Assembly (NCBI RefSeq): GCF_018860805.1
Contig: NZ_JAHKQR010000001.1
Coordinates: 62,001-126,000 of the forward strand
Length of the DNA stretch: 64,000 nt
Source: Aestuariibacter sp. A3R04
Lineage (GTDB): Bacteria; Pseudomonadota; Gammaproteobacteria; Enterobacterales; Alteromonadaceae
Direction of reading: 5' to 3'
Shown one piece after another: positions 46,352 to 55,555 of the stretch. Below the pieces are notes generated by a model. The model worked only from the letters and a program-made list of their open reading frames with translations. It was not told the origin of the DNA and made no database searches. Made by a program: the position numbers and the translations under genes. Every line of letters starts with the position of its first letter. Position 1 is the stretch's first letter.

Positions 46352-47183
46352 TGTCGACAAGCAGGGATTTGAGCTCTCTTAGCTTAGCTTTCACCCGTCG
46401 CATGTTGTCCGGCCCCGTTCTCAGTAGCTGTTTCTGTGGGGCGCTCAGATTTTCCAATTTAGGATCGGCAAATTTGTAGGCCACAGAATCTGAGTATACC
46501 TCAACGGGAACCGGGACTTCGGGCGTATCTAACAGCTGGTCAATGGCGTCTACCATTACGGATGAGAACGGTTGACCTGGATCGCCGATTTCGTCGTACT
46601 TTGCCTGTATCTCATCTTTGTATTTGTCGAACAATGTCACCAAGGCCTCATTGTCAAAAGATTCCAACATGGCTACGTAAGGCGTATACCGCTTGTAACT
46701 TGCCGCATCTATCCATTCTTTATCTGCTTGGCGATAGATGCGGAAGCTTTGCTCCGGGGCGGCAAGAGGCACTTGCTGGGCTGGCGCCATTTGATCATTG
46801 GCCACGTTAGTAACAGTTACTACGAAGCGCTGAATAAGGCCTTCATTAACAATCAAACGGTTTACATCTTCAGAATCTGAAATGTCGGACAAGGCCTTTT
46901 CGAGCCCTTCATCTGATACGTCGAGGGGTTCCGGTTCTACCGGCTCCGGCAAGGGGGCCACTTCCTCGACGGGCTCGATTTCAACAGGCTCTGGGGCAGG
47001 GGCTGGTATGAAGGTATCCGGTTCTTCAACGACAGGTTGTGTGTCTACCGGTTGCGTTTCTTCAACAGCAGGCGCAGGCGTTTCCTTCGACGGCCACAAT
47101 AACACAGCAATAATTACCACCACGATAACCGCAATAATTAAGAAATGCGGTGCCAGTGTTTTCTTCTCTGAATTGTCACTCAT
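46341..47183 (-). CDS. DUF3014 family membrane-anchored protein
   Basis: 280 residues from the ATG at 47183 (MSDNSEKK), preceded by AAAGAG; a longer frame to 47285 is less likely. One N-terminal membrane helix (LIIAVIVVVIIAVLLW) is followed by a Pro/Glu-rich spacer (~30-90) and a C-terminal DUF3014 domain with SYKRYTPYVAMLESFD and LLRTGPDNMRRVKAKLREL. The domain faces the periplasm. It is coupled with DUF1285. Role unknown. Confidence 0.78.
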   Translation of the reverse strand: MSDNSEKKTLAPHFLIIAVIVVVIIAVLLWPSKETPAPAVEETQPVDTQPVVEEPDTFIPAPAPEPVEIEPVEEVAPLPEPVEPEPLDVSDEGLEKALSDISDSEDVNRLIVNEGLIQRFVVTVTNVANDQMAPAQQVPLAAPEQSFRIYRQADKEWIDAASYKRYTPYVAMLESFDNEALVTLFDKYKDEIQAKYDEIGDPGQPFSSVMVDAIDQLLDTPEVPVPVEVYSDSVAYKFADPKLENLSAPQKQLLRTGPDNMRRVKAKLRELKSLLVDNGY

Positions 47184-47461
47184 TCTCTTTTCACCCTGTT
47201 TCAGTCCCATTCGTCCACATACTACCAGAGATATGCTTTCTGTTTTGAGGGGCAATTGGAACAATTTGTTCCATTGACCCAACAAATTCCTCTTTTTTAA
47301 CAGTTTTCTACTCGCAAAAGTCGTTTTTTGATCGCTTTTTTCAGGTAATAACTGAGAAATAAGGCAAATGTATTACAAGAACTTAATCTTTATTCACTCT
47401 GTTGTGCTGGCAAAAGGCTCAACATGTTTTTACACTCAATGCTATCGGAGACCTTGATACC

Positions 47462-47770
47462 ATGTACAAATTTCACTATCGCGACATTACCAGCCGGCCC
47501 GTTAACATCGACTACCTGGAAGTACAATCTTACGAGATGAATATGTATCTCGTTTTCCTCATCATCGGTGATAACGCCGGCCTTGTGTATCATGGCAGCG
47601 ACAAACCCATGCGATTTTTCAGCGCAGGGCACATTCGCGAGGCATTTTCACATTGTCAGGTGGAAAAATCCGTGATGAAGCACGATACACCCTATGATGA
47701 AATGATTGGTAACCCACCTAAAGCTTTGCAGGCCACGGCGTTGCCATTTAGCATGACGTTGCCATATTAA
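47462..47770 (+). CDS. DUF6482-like small protein
   Basis: 102 residues from the ATG at 47462, with GGAGACC about eight bases before it; a longer frame from 47402 has no ribosome site. Its sequence (MYKFHYRDITSRP, then EYKLV-like YLVFLIIGDNAGLVYH) resembles a small Alteromonadales/Vibrio protein family of unknown role. The gene stands alone, divergent from DUF3014. Confidence 0.6.
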   Translation: MYKFHYRDITSRPVNIDYLEVQSYEMNMYLVFLIIGDNAGLVYHGSDKPMRFFSAGHIREAFSHCQVEKSVMKHDTPYDEMIGNPPKALQATALPFSMTLPY

Positions 47771-47915
47771 AGCGATGGTAATGCAATGTCCCTGAGATCC
47801 GTCTCAACATCTGGGCGTTTCGCCAGTATATACGCCCTGGGTTATTGAGTTCGAATAGCCGTGGTATCAGCGTGATCAGCACAAAATGCTCACATATTTC
47901 AGGCGAGCTATTAGA

Positions 47916-48191
47916 TTACGTGAACATTTGCGATGTAAATTGTATGACTAATCCCACTACGCTACCAGCCGCGAAGCCGACCCATCCGTTTTTATTCCAA
48001 TAACGAAAGAGTGTAGCGCCAAACAGGCCACACCAAATCATTGCGCTGTAAACAGATAACATGCTGTCTGATTGGCTGGCACCGGGTAGGAATAACATCA
48101 CAATAAACAACAGCGCCATCGCGCCTGACAACAATACCCACATGATGTTTCTACGATTGGAAAAGCTGTCCTGAGGAGTTGTTTGAGACAT
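47916..48191 (-). CDS. small membrane protein
   Basis: 91 residues with three hydrophobic helices (IMWVLLSGAMALLFIVMLFL, then SAMIWCGLFGATLF, then AAGSVVGLVIQF). No family recognised. A small, lone gene between DUF6482-like and the DUF6702 gene. Confidence 0.65.
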   Translation of the reverse strand: MSQTTPQDSFSNRRNIMWVLLSGAMALLFIVMLFLPGASQSDSMLSVYSAMIWCGLFGATLFRYWNKNGWVGFAAGSVVGLVIQFTSQMFT

Positions 48192-48265
48192 AACACTCGC
48201 CTTAGCATGGTTTGGTTAACTATGCGTTATGGCAGGCGAGTGGGTCAATACAAGAATATAAGACT

Positions 48266-48787
48266 TTAGTGGTGGTGGCCGAATTCTACGCTCAGCAATT
48301 CCACATTGTCGCGGAAGGTGAGGGTTTTTATGTCACCCTGACCTTCTACATTTAGAGTATTGATTTGTGCTGGCCACAAATCCCGGAGTGCGTCATGGCG
48401 TATTTTAAGACCTCCCAGTACCGGTGGCTGAGCGGTTTCCTGATAGACCCAGAAAAACTTACCTTCCACTTCGTATCCCAGTGTTTTTAAAGACAATGGG
48501 CTATCGTCGGCGTCTAATAAGTCAAAACGGAGAGCTACATAGTCGGCAAATGCCTGCTGTGTGGCGGTATCGTCCAGAATATCGGCGCTTTTATCAAACA
48601 GAGCTTTTACTGCGTGCTCAGCATCGTGTAGGTTAAACCGGTGCATCACTTCAATGTTTTCCGTACGCGGGTTAAACAATACAGTCGTGATAGCGGCTTT
48701 AATCTGATGGGCGTGAACAACTTGAGTGGCGATGAGCAGCAGGGCCATAAGGCCCCACTGTAGAGGGCGAAAAGACTTAGTTGTCAT
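48266..48787 (-). CDS. DUF6702-like periplasmic protein
   Basis: 173 residues. The signal peptide ends at VVHA/H. The start HQIKAAITTVLFNPRTEN and the fold with FNLHDAEHAV match a family of exported proteins encoded beside M1 peptidases. The C-terminus has GHHH. It overlaps the M1 peptidase gene by 11 bases, so they are one operon. Function unknown. Confidence 0.72.
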   Translation of the reverse strand: MTTKSFRPLQWGLMALLLIATQVVHAHQIKAAITTVLFNPRTENIEVMHRFNLHDAEHAVKALFDKSADILDDTATQQAFADYVALRFDLLDADDSPLSLKTLGYEVEGKFFWVYQETAQPPVLGGLKIRHDALRDLWPAQINTLNVEGQGDIKTLTFRDNVELLSVEFGHHH

Positions 48788-51239
48788 CTTCGCCCTCGTC
48801 GTCAGATTTCAATTCCGCTTTGCTGTCTTGCATTAAGTCCATAGACACACGGGATGTGCTTTTCTTAGACTTATACGCTTCAACGCGAGACGGAATAATG
48901 CGACGGGGATAATAGTTGTTTTCCACGTCAACATCCGCCGTTTCCCAGCGAGGATCAACGGTGACACTAATCAGTTCCTTGTCTTTGTCAGTAACAACCA
49001 GTTTGGATACCGCTTTGGGAGTACGGCGCCAAATTTCAGCAGGAATGCGCATCATTTCCTTGCTGCCATCAGCAAATTCCATTTCCAGAATAATCGGCAT
49101 TACCAGGCCTCCCAGGTTTGAGAAGTCCATTACATAGTAATTCTTGTCTTCGCGAACCGCACGCTCAAACGCAGTGCGCTCCCACGGTTCCAGCTTTTTC
49201 AGAAAATCGCGGTATTTGTTGCGGTCTTTATTGGTCGGTGTGTACTGATCGTTTTCGTCGTAGTAGTCACTGATGTCATCAAAGCGTTCAACCCACAGCT
49301 TACGGCCCTCCTGTTCATTGCGTTCAACGGTGAGGGAAATGGGTTTGTCAAGCTCAGCTTCACGCTGACGGGCAAGGTCAATGTCAGGATCTTTAGTGTC
49401 GAGGCGAAGCTTGTATACTCGATCAATAGAGATATCAACATGGTCTGTGGAGTAAAACCAGCCACGCCAGAACCAGTCGAGATCGACACCGGAAGCTTCC
49501 TCCATGGTGCGGAAGAAATCTGCGGGAGTAGGACGCTTAAACATCCAGCGCTGCGCGTACTCTTTAAACGCAAAGTCGAATAACTCACGGCCGAGAATGG
49601 TTTCACGAAGAATGTTCAGTGCAGCAGCAGGCTTGGTGTAGGCATTTGGACCTAAGTGCAGCACTGAATCTGACTGGGTCATAATGGGAACCTGAGATGA
49701 AGACTTCATGTAGCCGGTAACATCCCGCGGCTCTACGCCCCATGGGATATTTGGATCCCACTCACGTCCGGCAACGCCATCCAGGAAGCTGTTCAGACCT
49801 TCGTCCATCCAGGTCCATTGACGCTCGTCTGAGTTGACAACCATAGGGAAGTAATTGTGGCCAATTTCGTGGATCACAACACCAATAAGGAACCGTTTTT
49901 CAGCCAGTGAATAGGTGCGGGAGCCATCGTCTTGTAACTCAGTGCGCGGGCCGTTAAACGTGATCATGGGATATTCCATGCCCCCTACAGGACCATTGAC
50001 TGATTGCGCAGTTGGATAGGGATATTCAAAGGTAAAACGATTGTATACGTCAAGTGTGTGGATTACAGACTCAGTAGAATACTTCTTCCATAGGTCACCA
50101 CCCTCTTTCGGATAGAAAGACATGGCCATAACGTGTTTTACGTCACCTTTTTGCTCATAACCACGTGCATCCCACATGAATTTTCTCGAGGATGCCCAGG
50201 CAAAATCACGAACATTTTCTGCTTTGAAGTGCCAGGTTTTAGTTTTCGACGTGCCTTCTTTTTCATTTTCTAGCGCTTCTTCAGCGGTAACAATGAACAC
50301 TGGGCGGTCAGCATTTTTGGCTTTTTCCAAACGGTTGCGCTGTTCACGGGTGAGTACGTCTTTCGGGTTTTGTAGTACACCAGTAGATGACACTATGTGG
50401 TCAGCCGGGACCGTCATTTTGACGTCGTAGTTACCAAACTCCAGGGTGAATTCACCACGTCCGATAAACTCTTTGTTGGTCCAGGCTTCGTAATCGGTGT
50501 ACGCCGCCAAACGGGGAAACCATTGTGCCAAAAGGAAAATGTCGTTGCCGCCTTCTCGCTCGTCATCGGGGAAGTGCTCGTACCCTGAACGAGCAGAGAC
50601 GGCATCTTCTTCCACAATGTTAAAGCCGAAGTCTATAGCGAACTCTGTGCTGGCTTTTGGCTTGAGCGGGGTAGCCAAATCCACCCGCATCAGGGTACCT
50701 ACAACGACGTAGTGAAGGGATTTACCTCGGGCATCTTTAACCGAGTTAATTTGATAACCGAGTTCGTTGTCATCAACAAATTGCTGGCGACGCAGTGCGC
50801 CCATGCTTAACTTTGCCGGGCTGCTACCGTTGGCCGATTGTGTCGCAGGCCCCCTGTTGCCAATGCCACCGAAGGTGGTAGTAAGTGCTGACATTGAGTC
50901 ATTGCGGAATTTGTTTTGATCAAGCTGCACCCAGAGATATTTAAGCGTATCCGGTGAGTTGTTGTAGTAGGTAATGGTTTCGCTGGCGTCGATGCGGCGC
51001 TTTTCTTCGTCGAGCCTGGCTTCAATGGTGTAGTCTACTTTTTGTTGCCAGTAGTGATGACCGGGCTCTCCTGCAGCATTGCGGTACACATTAGGAGTGG
51101 GTAATACTTCGTCGAGTTGTCTGAACTTGTCTTCGAAGTCACCTTTAGTTTGTTTTATCGCTGCTTGAGTAACTGGAGTCTGAACTAATAGAGTTAGTGC
51201 AGAAACCAGCCAAAGCATGCGTTTGTTCCCCGTGCTCAT
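48777..51239 (-). CDS. M1 family zinc metallopeptidase
   Basis: 820 residues with a signal peptide (WLVSALTLLVQTPVTQA), so it is exported. The gluzincin active site is HEIGHN near 457 with the third zinc ligand in WMDEGLNSF, and GGMEYP before it is the exopeptidase/substrate block. An acidic tail ends the protein. It cleaves N-terminal residues or short peptides in the periplasm. Followed by the DUF6702 gene. It is divergent from proB; the 240-base gap between holds both promoters. Confidence 0.9.
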   Translation of the reverse strand: MSTGNKRMLWLVSALTLLVQTPVTQAAIKQTKGDFEDKFRQLDEVLPTPNVYRNAAGEPGHHYWQQKVDYTIEARLDEEKRRIDASETITYYNNSPDTLKYLWVQLDQNKFRNDSMSALTTTFGGIGNRGPATQSANGSSPAKLSMGALRRQQFVDDNELGYQINSVKDARGKSLHYVVVGTLMRVDLATPLKPKASTEFAIDFGFNIVEEDAVSARSGYEHFPDDEREGGNDIFLLAQWFPRLAAYTDYEAWTNKEFIGRGEFTLEFGNYDVKMTVPADHIVSSTGVLQNPKDVLTREQRNRLEKAKNADRPVFIVTAEEALENEKEGTSKTKTWHFKAENVRDFAWASSRKFMWDARGYEQKGDVKHVMAMSFYPKEGGDLWKKYSTESVIHTLDVYNRFTFEYPYPTAQSVNGPVGGMEYPMITFNGPRTELQDDGSRTYSLAEKRFLIGVVIHEIGHNYFPMVVNSDERQWTWMDEGLNSFLDGVAGREWDPNIPWGVEPRDVTGYMKSSSQVPIMTQSDSVLHLGPNAYTKPAAALNILRETILGRELFDFAFKEYAQRWMFKRPTPADFFRTMEEASGVDLDWFWRGWFYSTDHVDISIDRVYKLRLDTKDPDIDLARQREAELDKPISLTVERNEQEGRKLWVERFDDISDYYDENDQYTPTNKDRNKYRDFLKKLEPWERTAFERAVREDKNYYVMDFSNLGGLVMPIILEMEFADGSKEMMRIPAEIWRRTPKAVSKLVVTDKDKELISVTVDPRWETADVDVENNYYPRRIIPSRVEAYKSKKSTSRVSMDLMQDSKAELKSDDEGEDDN

Positions 51240-51479
51240 TTATTTTTTCCTTATAATTATCTCTCTGTCGAAGTTGTAATAATATAACGCTTGTGCCCAT
51301 GGCTGCCAGTTTTTTAACCGTGCATAATTTTTACCTCACCGCAAATTACAGGAAGTTGAACAACGACCTCCCGGCGTGATGAAAAGCGCTTGTAGGAGAG
51401 TAAAAGTGCATTTTTAGGATGTTTTTCTTTTATTATTTGCAGTATTCTCAACGTCTTCTGTGTGCTATCTCAATTCCTC

Positions 51480-52592
51480 ATGAAAGACTTTACCTGGCAG
51501 AGAGCCGTAATTAAGGTTGGCAGTGCGTTAATCGCACCCGACGGTGAACATGTAAGCGCTAAGTACGTGCTTCCCATTGCCCGTTTTATAGTGGAAAGCC
51601 GTGCTGCGGGTAAAGAAGTGATAGTGGTGTCATCTGGAAGTGTAGCGGCGGGGCGTAGCCGGATCCCGGTGAATCACTCTCCATCTATTGCTGAGAAACA
51701 GGCAATGGCCGCCATTGGTCAAATGCAAATGATGGCTAACTGGCAGCGTTTTTTTGATTTCCCCTGTGCCCAGGTACTACTTACCGCTGATGATCTACAT
51801 GACCGCACTCGCTATGTGAACATCCAAAATACCCTGCGGGAATTATTGGCTCACCATGCGTTGCCGGTAGTGAATGAAAACGACACGGTCGCGGTTGCCG
51901 AACTCAAAGTTGGCGATAATGACAATCTCGGCGCTTACACGGCCATAGTAGCGGAAGCCGATACGCTGATTATCTGTTCTGACATTAATGGGTTGTATAC
52001 TGCAGATCCGCGTAAAGATCTCTCTGCATCTTTTATTCCCTATGTTGATGCTATTACCCCTGATATTTACGCGTTAGCAGGAGGCGCTGGCACAGCTGTG
52101 GGTACCGGGGGAATGAAAACAAAAATCGAGGCCGCGGATAAGTGCAGCCAAAGTGGTATTCAAACCCTGATTGTAAATGGTCGTGACGGTGCGGTATTCG
52201 ATTCCCTCATTAATGGTCGCTGTCCGGGAACCTTATTTGCCCCTACCCAATCCCGAAATAAAGCGCGATCGCTATGGCTTACCCATACCCTTTCAACCCG
52301 AGGCGTCGTCAGTATTGATGAAGGTGCAAGAAATGCCATTGTCGAAAGGGGTGCGTCGTTACTTCCATCGGGTATTACGGATCTTTCGGGCCGATTTAGA
52401 GCCGGCGATGCTATTGAAATAGTCCATGCGGGCGTGGCTATTGCCAAAGGGCTGGTGCAGTATGACAGCGTTGAGCTTAAGCGCATTAAAGGAAAAAAAA
52501 GCAAAGATATTTCCGCGGTACTCGGCTATGACAGTGGTGAAGAAGTGGTGCACCGCGACAACCTGGTATTGCTTGACAACCCGATGCTATAG
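51480..52592 (+). CDS. proB: glutamate 5-kinase
   Basis: 370 residues from the ATG at 51480 (MKDFTWQR); the frame extends upstream to 51462. An amino-acid kinase domain (VIKVGSALIAPDG, VVSSGSVAAGR, VNENDTVAVAEL, GTGGMKTKIEAA) is joined to a C-terminal PUA domain from ~275. It phosphorylates glutamate in the first step of proline synthesis. The partner proA is not next to it and is absent from this window. No good ribosome site was seen before this start, so the start is less certain than the call. Confidence 0.92.
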   Translation: MKDFTWQRAVIKVGSALIAPDGEHVSAKYVLPIARFIVESRAAGKEVIVVSSGSVAAGRSRIPVNHSPSIAEKQAMAAIGQMQMMANWQRFFDFPCAQVLLTADDLHDRTRYVNIQNTLRELLAHHALPVVNENDTVAVAELKVGDNDNLGAYTAIVAEADTLIICSDINGLYTADPRKDLSASFIPYVDAITPDIYALAGGAGTAVGTGGMKTKIEAADKCSQSGIQTLIVNGRDGAVFDSLINGRCPGTLFAPTQSRNKARSLWLTHTLSTRGVVSIDEGARNAIVERGASLLPSGITDLSGRFRAGDAIEIVHAGVAIAKGLVQYDSVELKRIKGKKSKDISAVLGYDSGEEVVHRDNLVLLDNPML

Positions 52593-52678
52593 TGCCGAGA
52601 CGCCAGTTCCAATCCCGTTCTGGCAATGCACTGAGCAAATGGGTATGCTGATCCTATGTCGATTATACTGGAACTTGC

Positions 52679-53116
52679 ATGACCGATTTTGTGCCGTCGC
52701 TTAGTGATTATCCCTACACAGTAGAGCTATCTAGTCGACTACAAGACAATGACGAAAACGGCAACATAAATAACGTTGCCTTTTACAGTTACTTCGACAC
52801 AGCGGTAAGCCGGTTTTTAAAAGCCCACTGTGATACACCGCTGCGGTCGTCAAATGTCGTCACCTATGTAGTGAGCTCGCAGTGTCAATATATCGCACCT
52901 GCCTCTTATCCAGAATCTATTTTCGTAGGTTTACGGGTCGTTAAAGTGGGCAGAAGCTCGGTTACTTATGGTCTGACAGTTTATGCCGGTGAATCGAAAA
53001 GACGGGTTGCGCACGGGCAGTTTGTGTACGTTTATGTGGATAGAAAAACCAACAGTGCGGTGCCTGTTCCAGCCTCTGTGCGAGAATCGCTAAATGCCAT
53101 TACGGAAGCGTTCTGA
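52679..53116 (+). CDS. acyl-CoA thioesterase, 4HBT hot-dog fold
   Basis: 145 residues with the hot-dog thioesterase signature LQDNDENGNINNVAFYSYFD near the start (catalytic Asp in the helix). Short enough for the YbgC/FadM-like group. It overlaps the next gene by one base (TGATG), so the two are coupled. Confidence 0.82.
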   Translation: MTDFVPSLSDYPYTVELSSRLQDNDENGNINNVAFYSYFDTAVSRFLKAHCDTPLRSSNVVTYVVSSQCQYIAPASYPESIFVGLRVVKVGRSSVTYGLTVYAGESKRRVAHGQFVYVYVDRKTNSAVPVPASVRESLNAITEAF

Positions 53117-54057
53117 TGAAAGCGGTATTGCTTGATGCCGACACGCTGCATCCGACGACACTGGATCTGCGTCGTCTAACCGACTTACCCATCACGCTTA
53201 CCCAATATGCCCAGACCTCTATGGCAGAATGCGCTGAACGCATTGCTGATGCCGATATTATTTTAACGAACAAGGTTATACTAAACGAAAAACTGCTATC
53301 CCATGCGCACAAATGCCAATACATCGGTGTCATGGCAACGGGAACCAATAATATCGATAAGGCTTATTGCCAGTCTCATGGTATCACAGTGGCTAATGTT
53401 GAAGGTTACGGAACCGATGCAGTAGCCCAGCATGCCCTCATGTTGCTGCTGAATTTAACAACCTCTTTTAATGCCTATCAGCGGGATGTCAATCAGGGGG
53501 TTTGGTCAGACGGACCACACTTCTGCTTACTCAACCACCCGGTTTATGAACTGGCTGGAAAACACCTTGTTATTGTTGGCTATGGAGAACTCGGGCGTCG
53601 TTTTGCCGAATTAGCACGCGCTCTGGGGATGCGCGTTTCCGTTGCCGCAAGGCCGGGAAAGGCCGATGATTGCAGACCGACACTGGACAAGTTGTTACCC
53701 GAGGCTGATGTTGTATCGTTGCACTGTTTACTCAGCGACGATACATATCACTTGATAGACAAAACGCGCTTGTCGCTAATGAAACCCACCGCGCTTTTGA
53801 TAAACACAGCCCGGGGGGCGTTGATAGATGAACATGCACTGCTGGTTGCCCTTAAAAGTGGCACCATCGGTGGAGCCGGGCTGGATGGGTTATCAGCAGA
53901 GCCGCCGCCGCGAGATCATCCCCTGTTAAATACCGGGTTGTCGAATCTACTCATAACGCCGCATTCCGCTTGGGTTGCAGCAGAAGCCCGCCAGCGTCTG
54001 GTGAATATTGCGGCTAAACAGCTGGCGGACTTTCTTGCTCAAATCGGCGCCCTATAA
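53116..54057 (+). CDS. D-2-hydroxyacid dehydrogenase
   Basis: 313 residues. The NAD-binding loop is VGYGELGRRF, and the catalytic Arg (INTARGALIDE), Glu (AGLDGLSAEPP) and His (ITPHSAWVA) are all present. Closest in character to glycerate dehydrogenase/hydroxypyruvate reductase. It reduces a 2-keto acid with NAD(P)H. Coupled to the thioesterase before it. Its end overlaps the convergent small gene by six bases. Confidence 0.88.
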   Translation: MKAVLLDADTLHPTTLDLRRLTDLPITLTQYAQTSMAECAERIADADIILTNKVILNEKLLSHAHKCQYIGVMATGTNNIDKAYCQSHGITVANVEGYGTDAVAQHALMLLLNLTTSFNAYQRDVNQGVWSDGPHFCLLNHPVYELAGKHLVIVGYGELGRRFAELARALGMRVSVAARPGKADDCRPTLDKLLPEADVVSLHCLLSDDTYHLIDKTRLSLMKPTALLINTARGALIDEHALLVALKSGTIGGAGLDGLSAEPPPRDHPLLNTGLSNLLITPHSAWVAAEARQRLVNIAAKQLADFLAQIGAL

Positions 54058-54321
54058 GTCGTTAATTTTCTTGTTGAGCTCGTAGCTAGGTTCAGTAACG
54101 ATGGCCTCGAGGGTTTCGATCCGGCGCTTTAGGGCTTCGTAGTCTTCAGGTTGCTTCTCTTGGGATGAAGAAAAAGAGGAAAAACGCGCGTCGGTAAAGG
54201 GGTTGCTTACGTTTCCGCTAAGCCAACCGGCCAGCTTGAGGTTATACCGGGCGTCGAGGTAACAAACGAGCAGTGACAGAGTGGTCACGCTGGCCAGAAT
54301 AATAACAGCAGTAACGGACAT
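54052..54321 (-). CDS. small membrane-anchored coiled-coil protein
   Basis: 89 residues from the ATG at 54321, with GGAG nine bases upstream; a longer frame exists. One N-terminal membrane helix (AVIILASVTTLSLLVCYL), a Ser/Phe-rich linker, and a C-terminal coiled coil (YEALKRRIETLEAIV) ending YELNKKINDL. The ending is like that of a family of small phage-shock-type proteins, but I would not assign it. It is convergent with the dehydrogenase. Confidence 0.6.
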   Translation of the reverse strand: MSVTAVIILASVTTLSLLVCYLDARYNLKLAGWLSGNVSNPFTDARFSSFSSSQEKQPEDYEALKRRIETLEAIVTEPSYELNKKINDL

Positions 54322-54486
54322 ATATTTCTCCAGGTTAACAAACAAGTCATGAGGCCGCCTCACAAAGCGGCGTTACACAGGTAGTCGAACTTTTCTGAAG
54401 AAAATTACACTCTCGCTGTAATTTTTTTTGAGTAACTGTGACTGTAGCTGTATTCCTATTGCACAATTGACTAAACAGGAGCCGTA

Positions 54487-54984
54487 TTGAAAACGGATTT
54501 TACGCAAACCCTCAAGCAACACAGCGCTTTGTTAGCAAGGGTTGCCAGCGGCTACGAAGCAAACGACGCATTGCGCCAGGAACTATTGCAGGAAATTGCC
54601 ATTGCGGTATGGCAAGGGCTGAAGCGATTTGAAGGCAAAAGCAGCCTGAAAACGTACATACTTAAAATTGCCCATAACCGCGCTGTATCGCATATCGCAG
54701 CGAATGCCAGGGTACCGGCTTTGGAACCGCTGGAAGATCATATTGTACCCGCTTCAGTCGCTTCGTCATCACCCGAACAACAAACGGTCCAAGATAGTTC
54801 CCTGAATGCTCTGCTTAGCATTGTTAGACAACTTCCGTTGCCGGGAAGGCAAGTTCTGACGCTATCGCTGGAAGGGTTGTCTTACGAGGAGATCGCCGAT
54901 ATCAGTGGGTTAACCCGCAATCATGTTGGTGTGATATTAAAGCGCACAAAATCGGAAGTGGTAAGGAGAATGGAAAATGCATAA
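54487..54984 (+). CDS. ECF-type RNA polymerase sigma factor
   Basis: 165 residues, with sigma region 2 (~25-75: QEIAIAVWQGLKRFEGKSS, then YILKIAHNRAVSH) and region 4 (~115-160: LTLSLEGLSYEEIADISGLT, then HVGVILKR). The start is TTG at 54487, with AGGAG six bases before it. It overlaps the following membrane gene by eight bases, the usual layout for an ECF sigma with its anti-sigma. The target regulon and signal are unknown. Confidence 0.88.
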   Translation: MKTDFTQTLKQHSALLARVASGYEANDALRQELLQEIAIAVWQGLKRFEGKSSLKTYILKIAHNRAVSHIAANARVPALEPLEDHIVPASVASSSPEQQTVQDSSLNALLSIVRQLPLPGRQVLTLSLEGLSYEEIADISGLTRNHVGVILKRTKSEVVRRMENA

Positions 54985-55555
54985 TTCCGATGAAAAATTA
55001 GCATCACTATGGCAGAACCAGTCTGTCGAACAGCTGGACATACTGAAAATTCAGCGTGAATTTTTAAAACAGCAGTGGAAGCAACGCTTGTATATCGCGG
55101 TTGATGTACTCTCTCCGCTACCTTTTATTCTTATGCTGATCTTTATGAAAGACGAGTTATCGAATTTTTCGTTTTGGACATGTGTGGTAGCGATTGTGGT
55201 GAGCGTGCCTTATATCGGTTATTTTACCTGGCTGCGACGACATGCCGCATTTCCAAAAGGTGATAGTACGACTCAGCATATTGATCTTTTGCAACGACAG
55301 TTAGCAAACAATGTCAAAATTGCGCGGTACACTAAGCATTTAAGCTGGATCTCAGCCTTGGTTTTGGTGACGGTCAATGTTGGTCGGTTACTCAATGGTG
55401 ATTTCGATAGCAATCCGTCGTTTTCCCTTTCCGTATTCTGGTGGTGGATGGCCACAGGTTGCGGGGTCTGCCTGGCATTTTATATATGGGCAGGCAAGCG
55501 TGAAAAACGCTTTGTCGCGCGCCAGCATGAACTGGCGCACGTTACCCATGAATAG
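54977..55555 (+). CDS. membrane protein, likely partner of the ECF sigma factor
   Basis: 192 residues with a soluble N-terminal ~40 residues (NSDEKLASLWQNQSVEQLDI) followed by four membrane helices. Its position and overlap with the sigma gene suggest an anti-sigma role, but no known anti-sigma domain was recognised. It stops one base before the tamB stop, which lies on the other strand. Confidence 0.6.
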   Translation: MHNSDEKLASLWQNQSVEQLDILKIQREFLKQQWKQRLYIAVDVLSPLPFILMLIFMKDELSNFSFWTCVVAIVVSVPYIGYFTWLRRHAAFPKGDSTTQHIDLLQRQLANNVKIARYTKHLSWISALVLVTVNVGRLLNGDFDSNPSFSLSVFWWWMATGCGVCLAFYIWAGKREKRFVARQHELAHVTHE

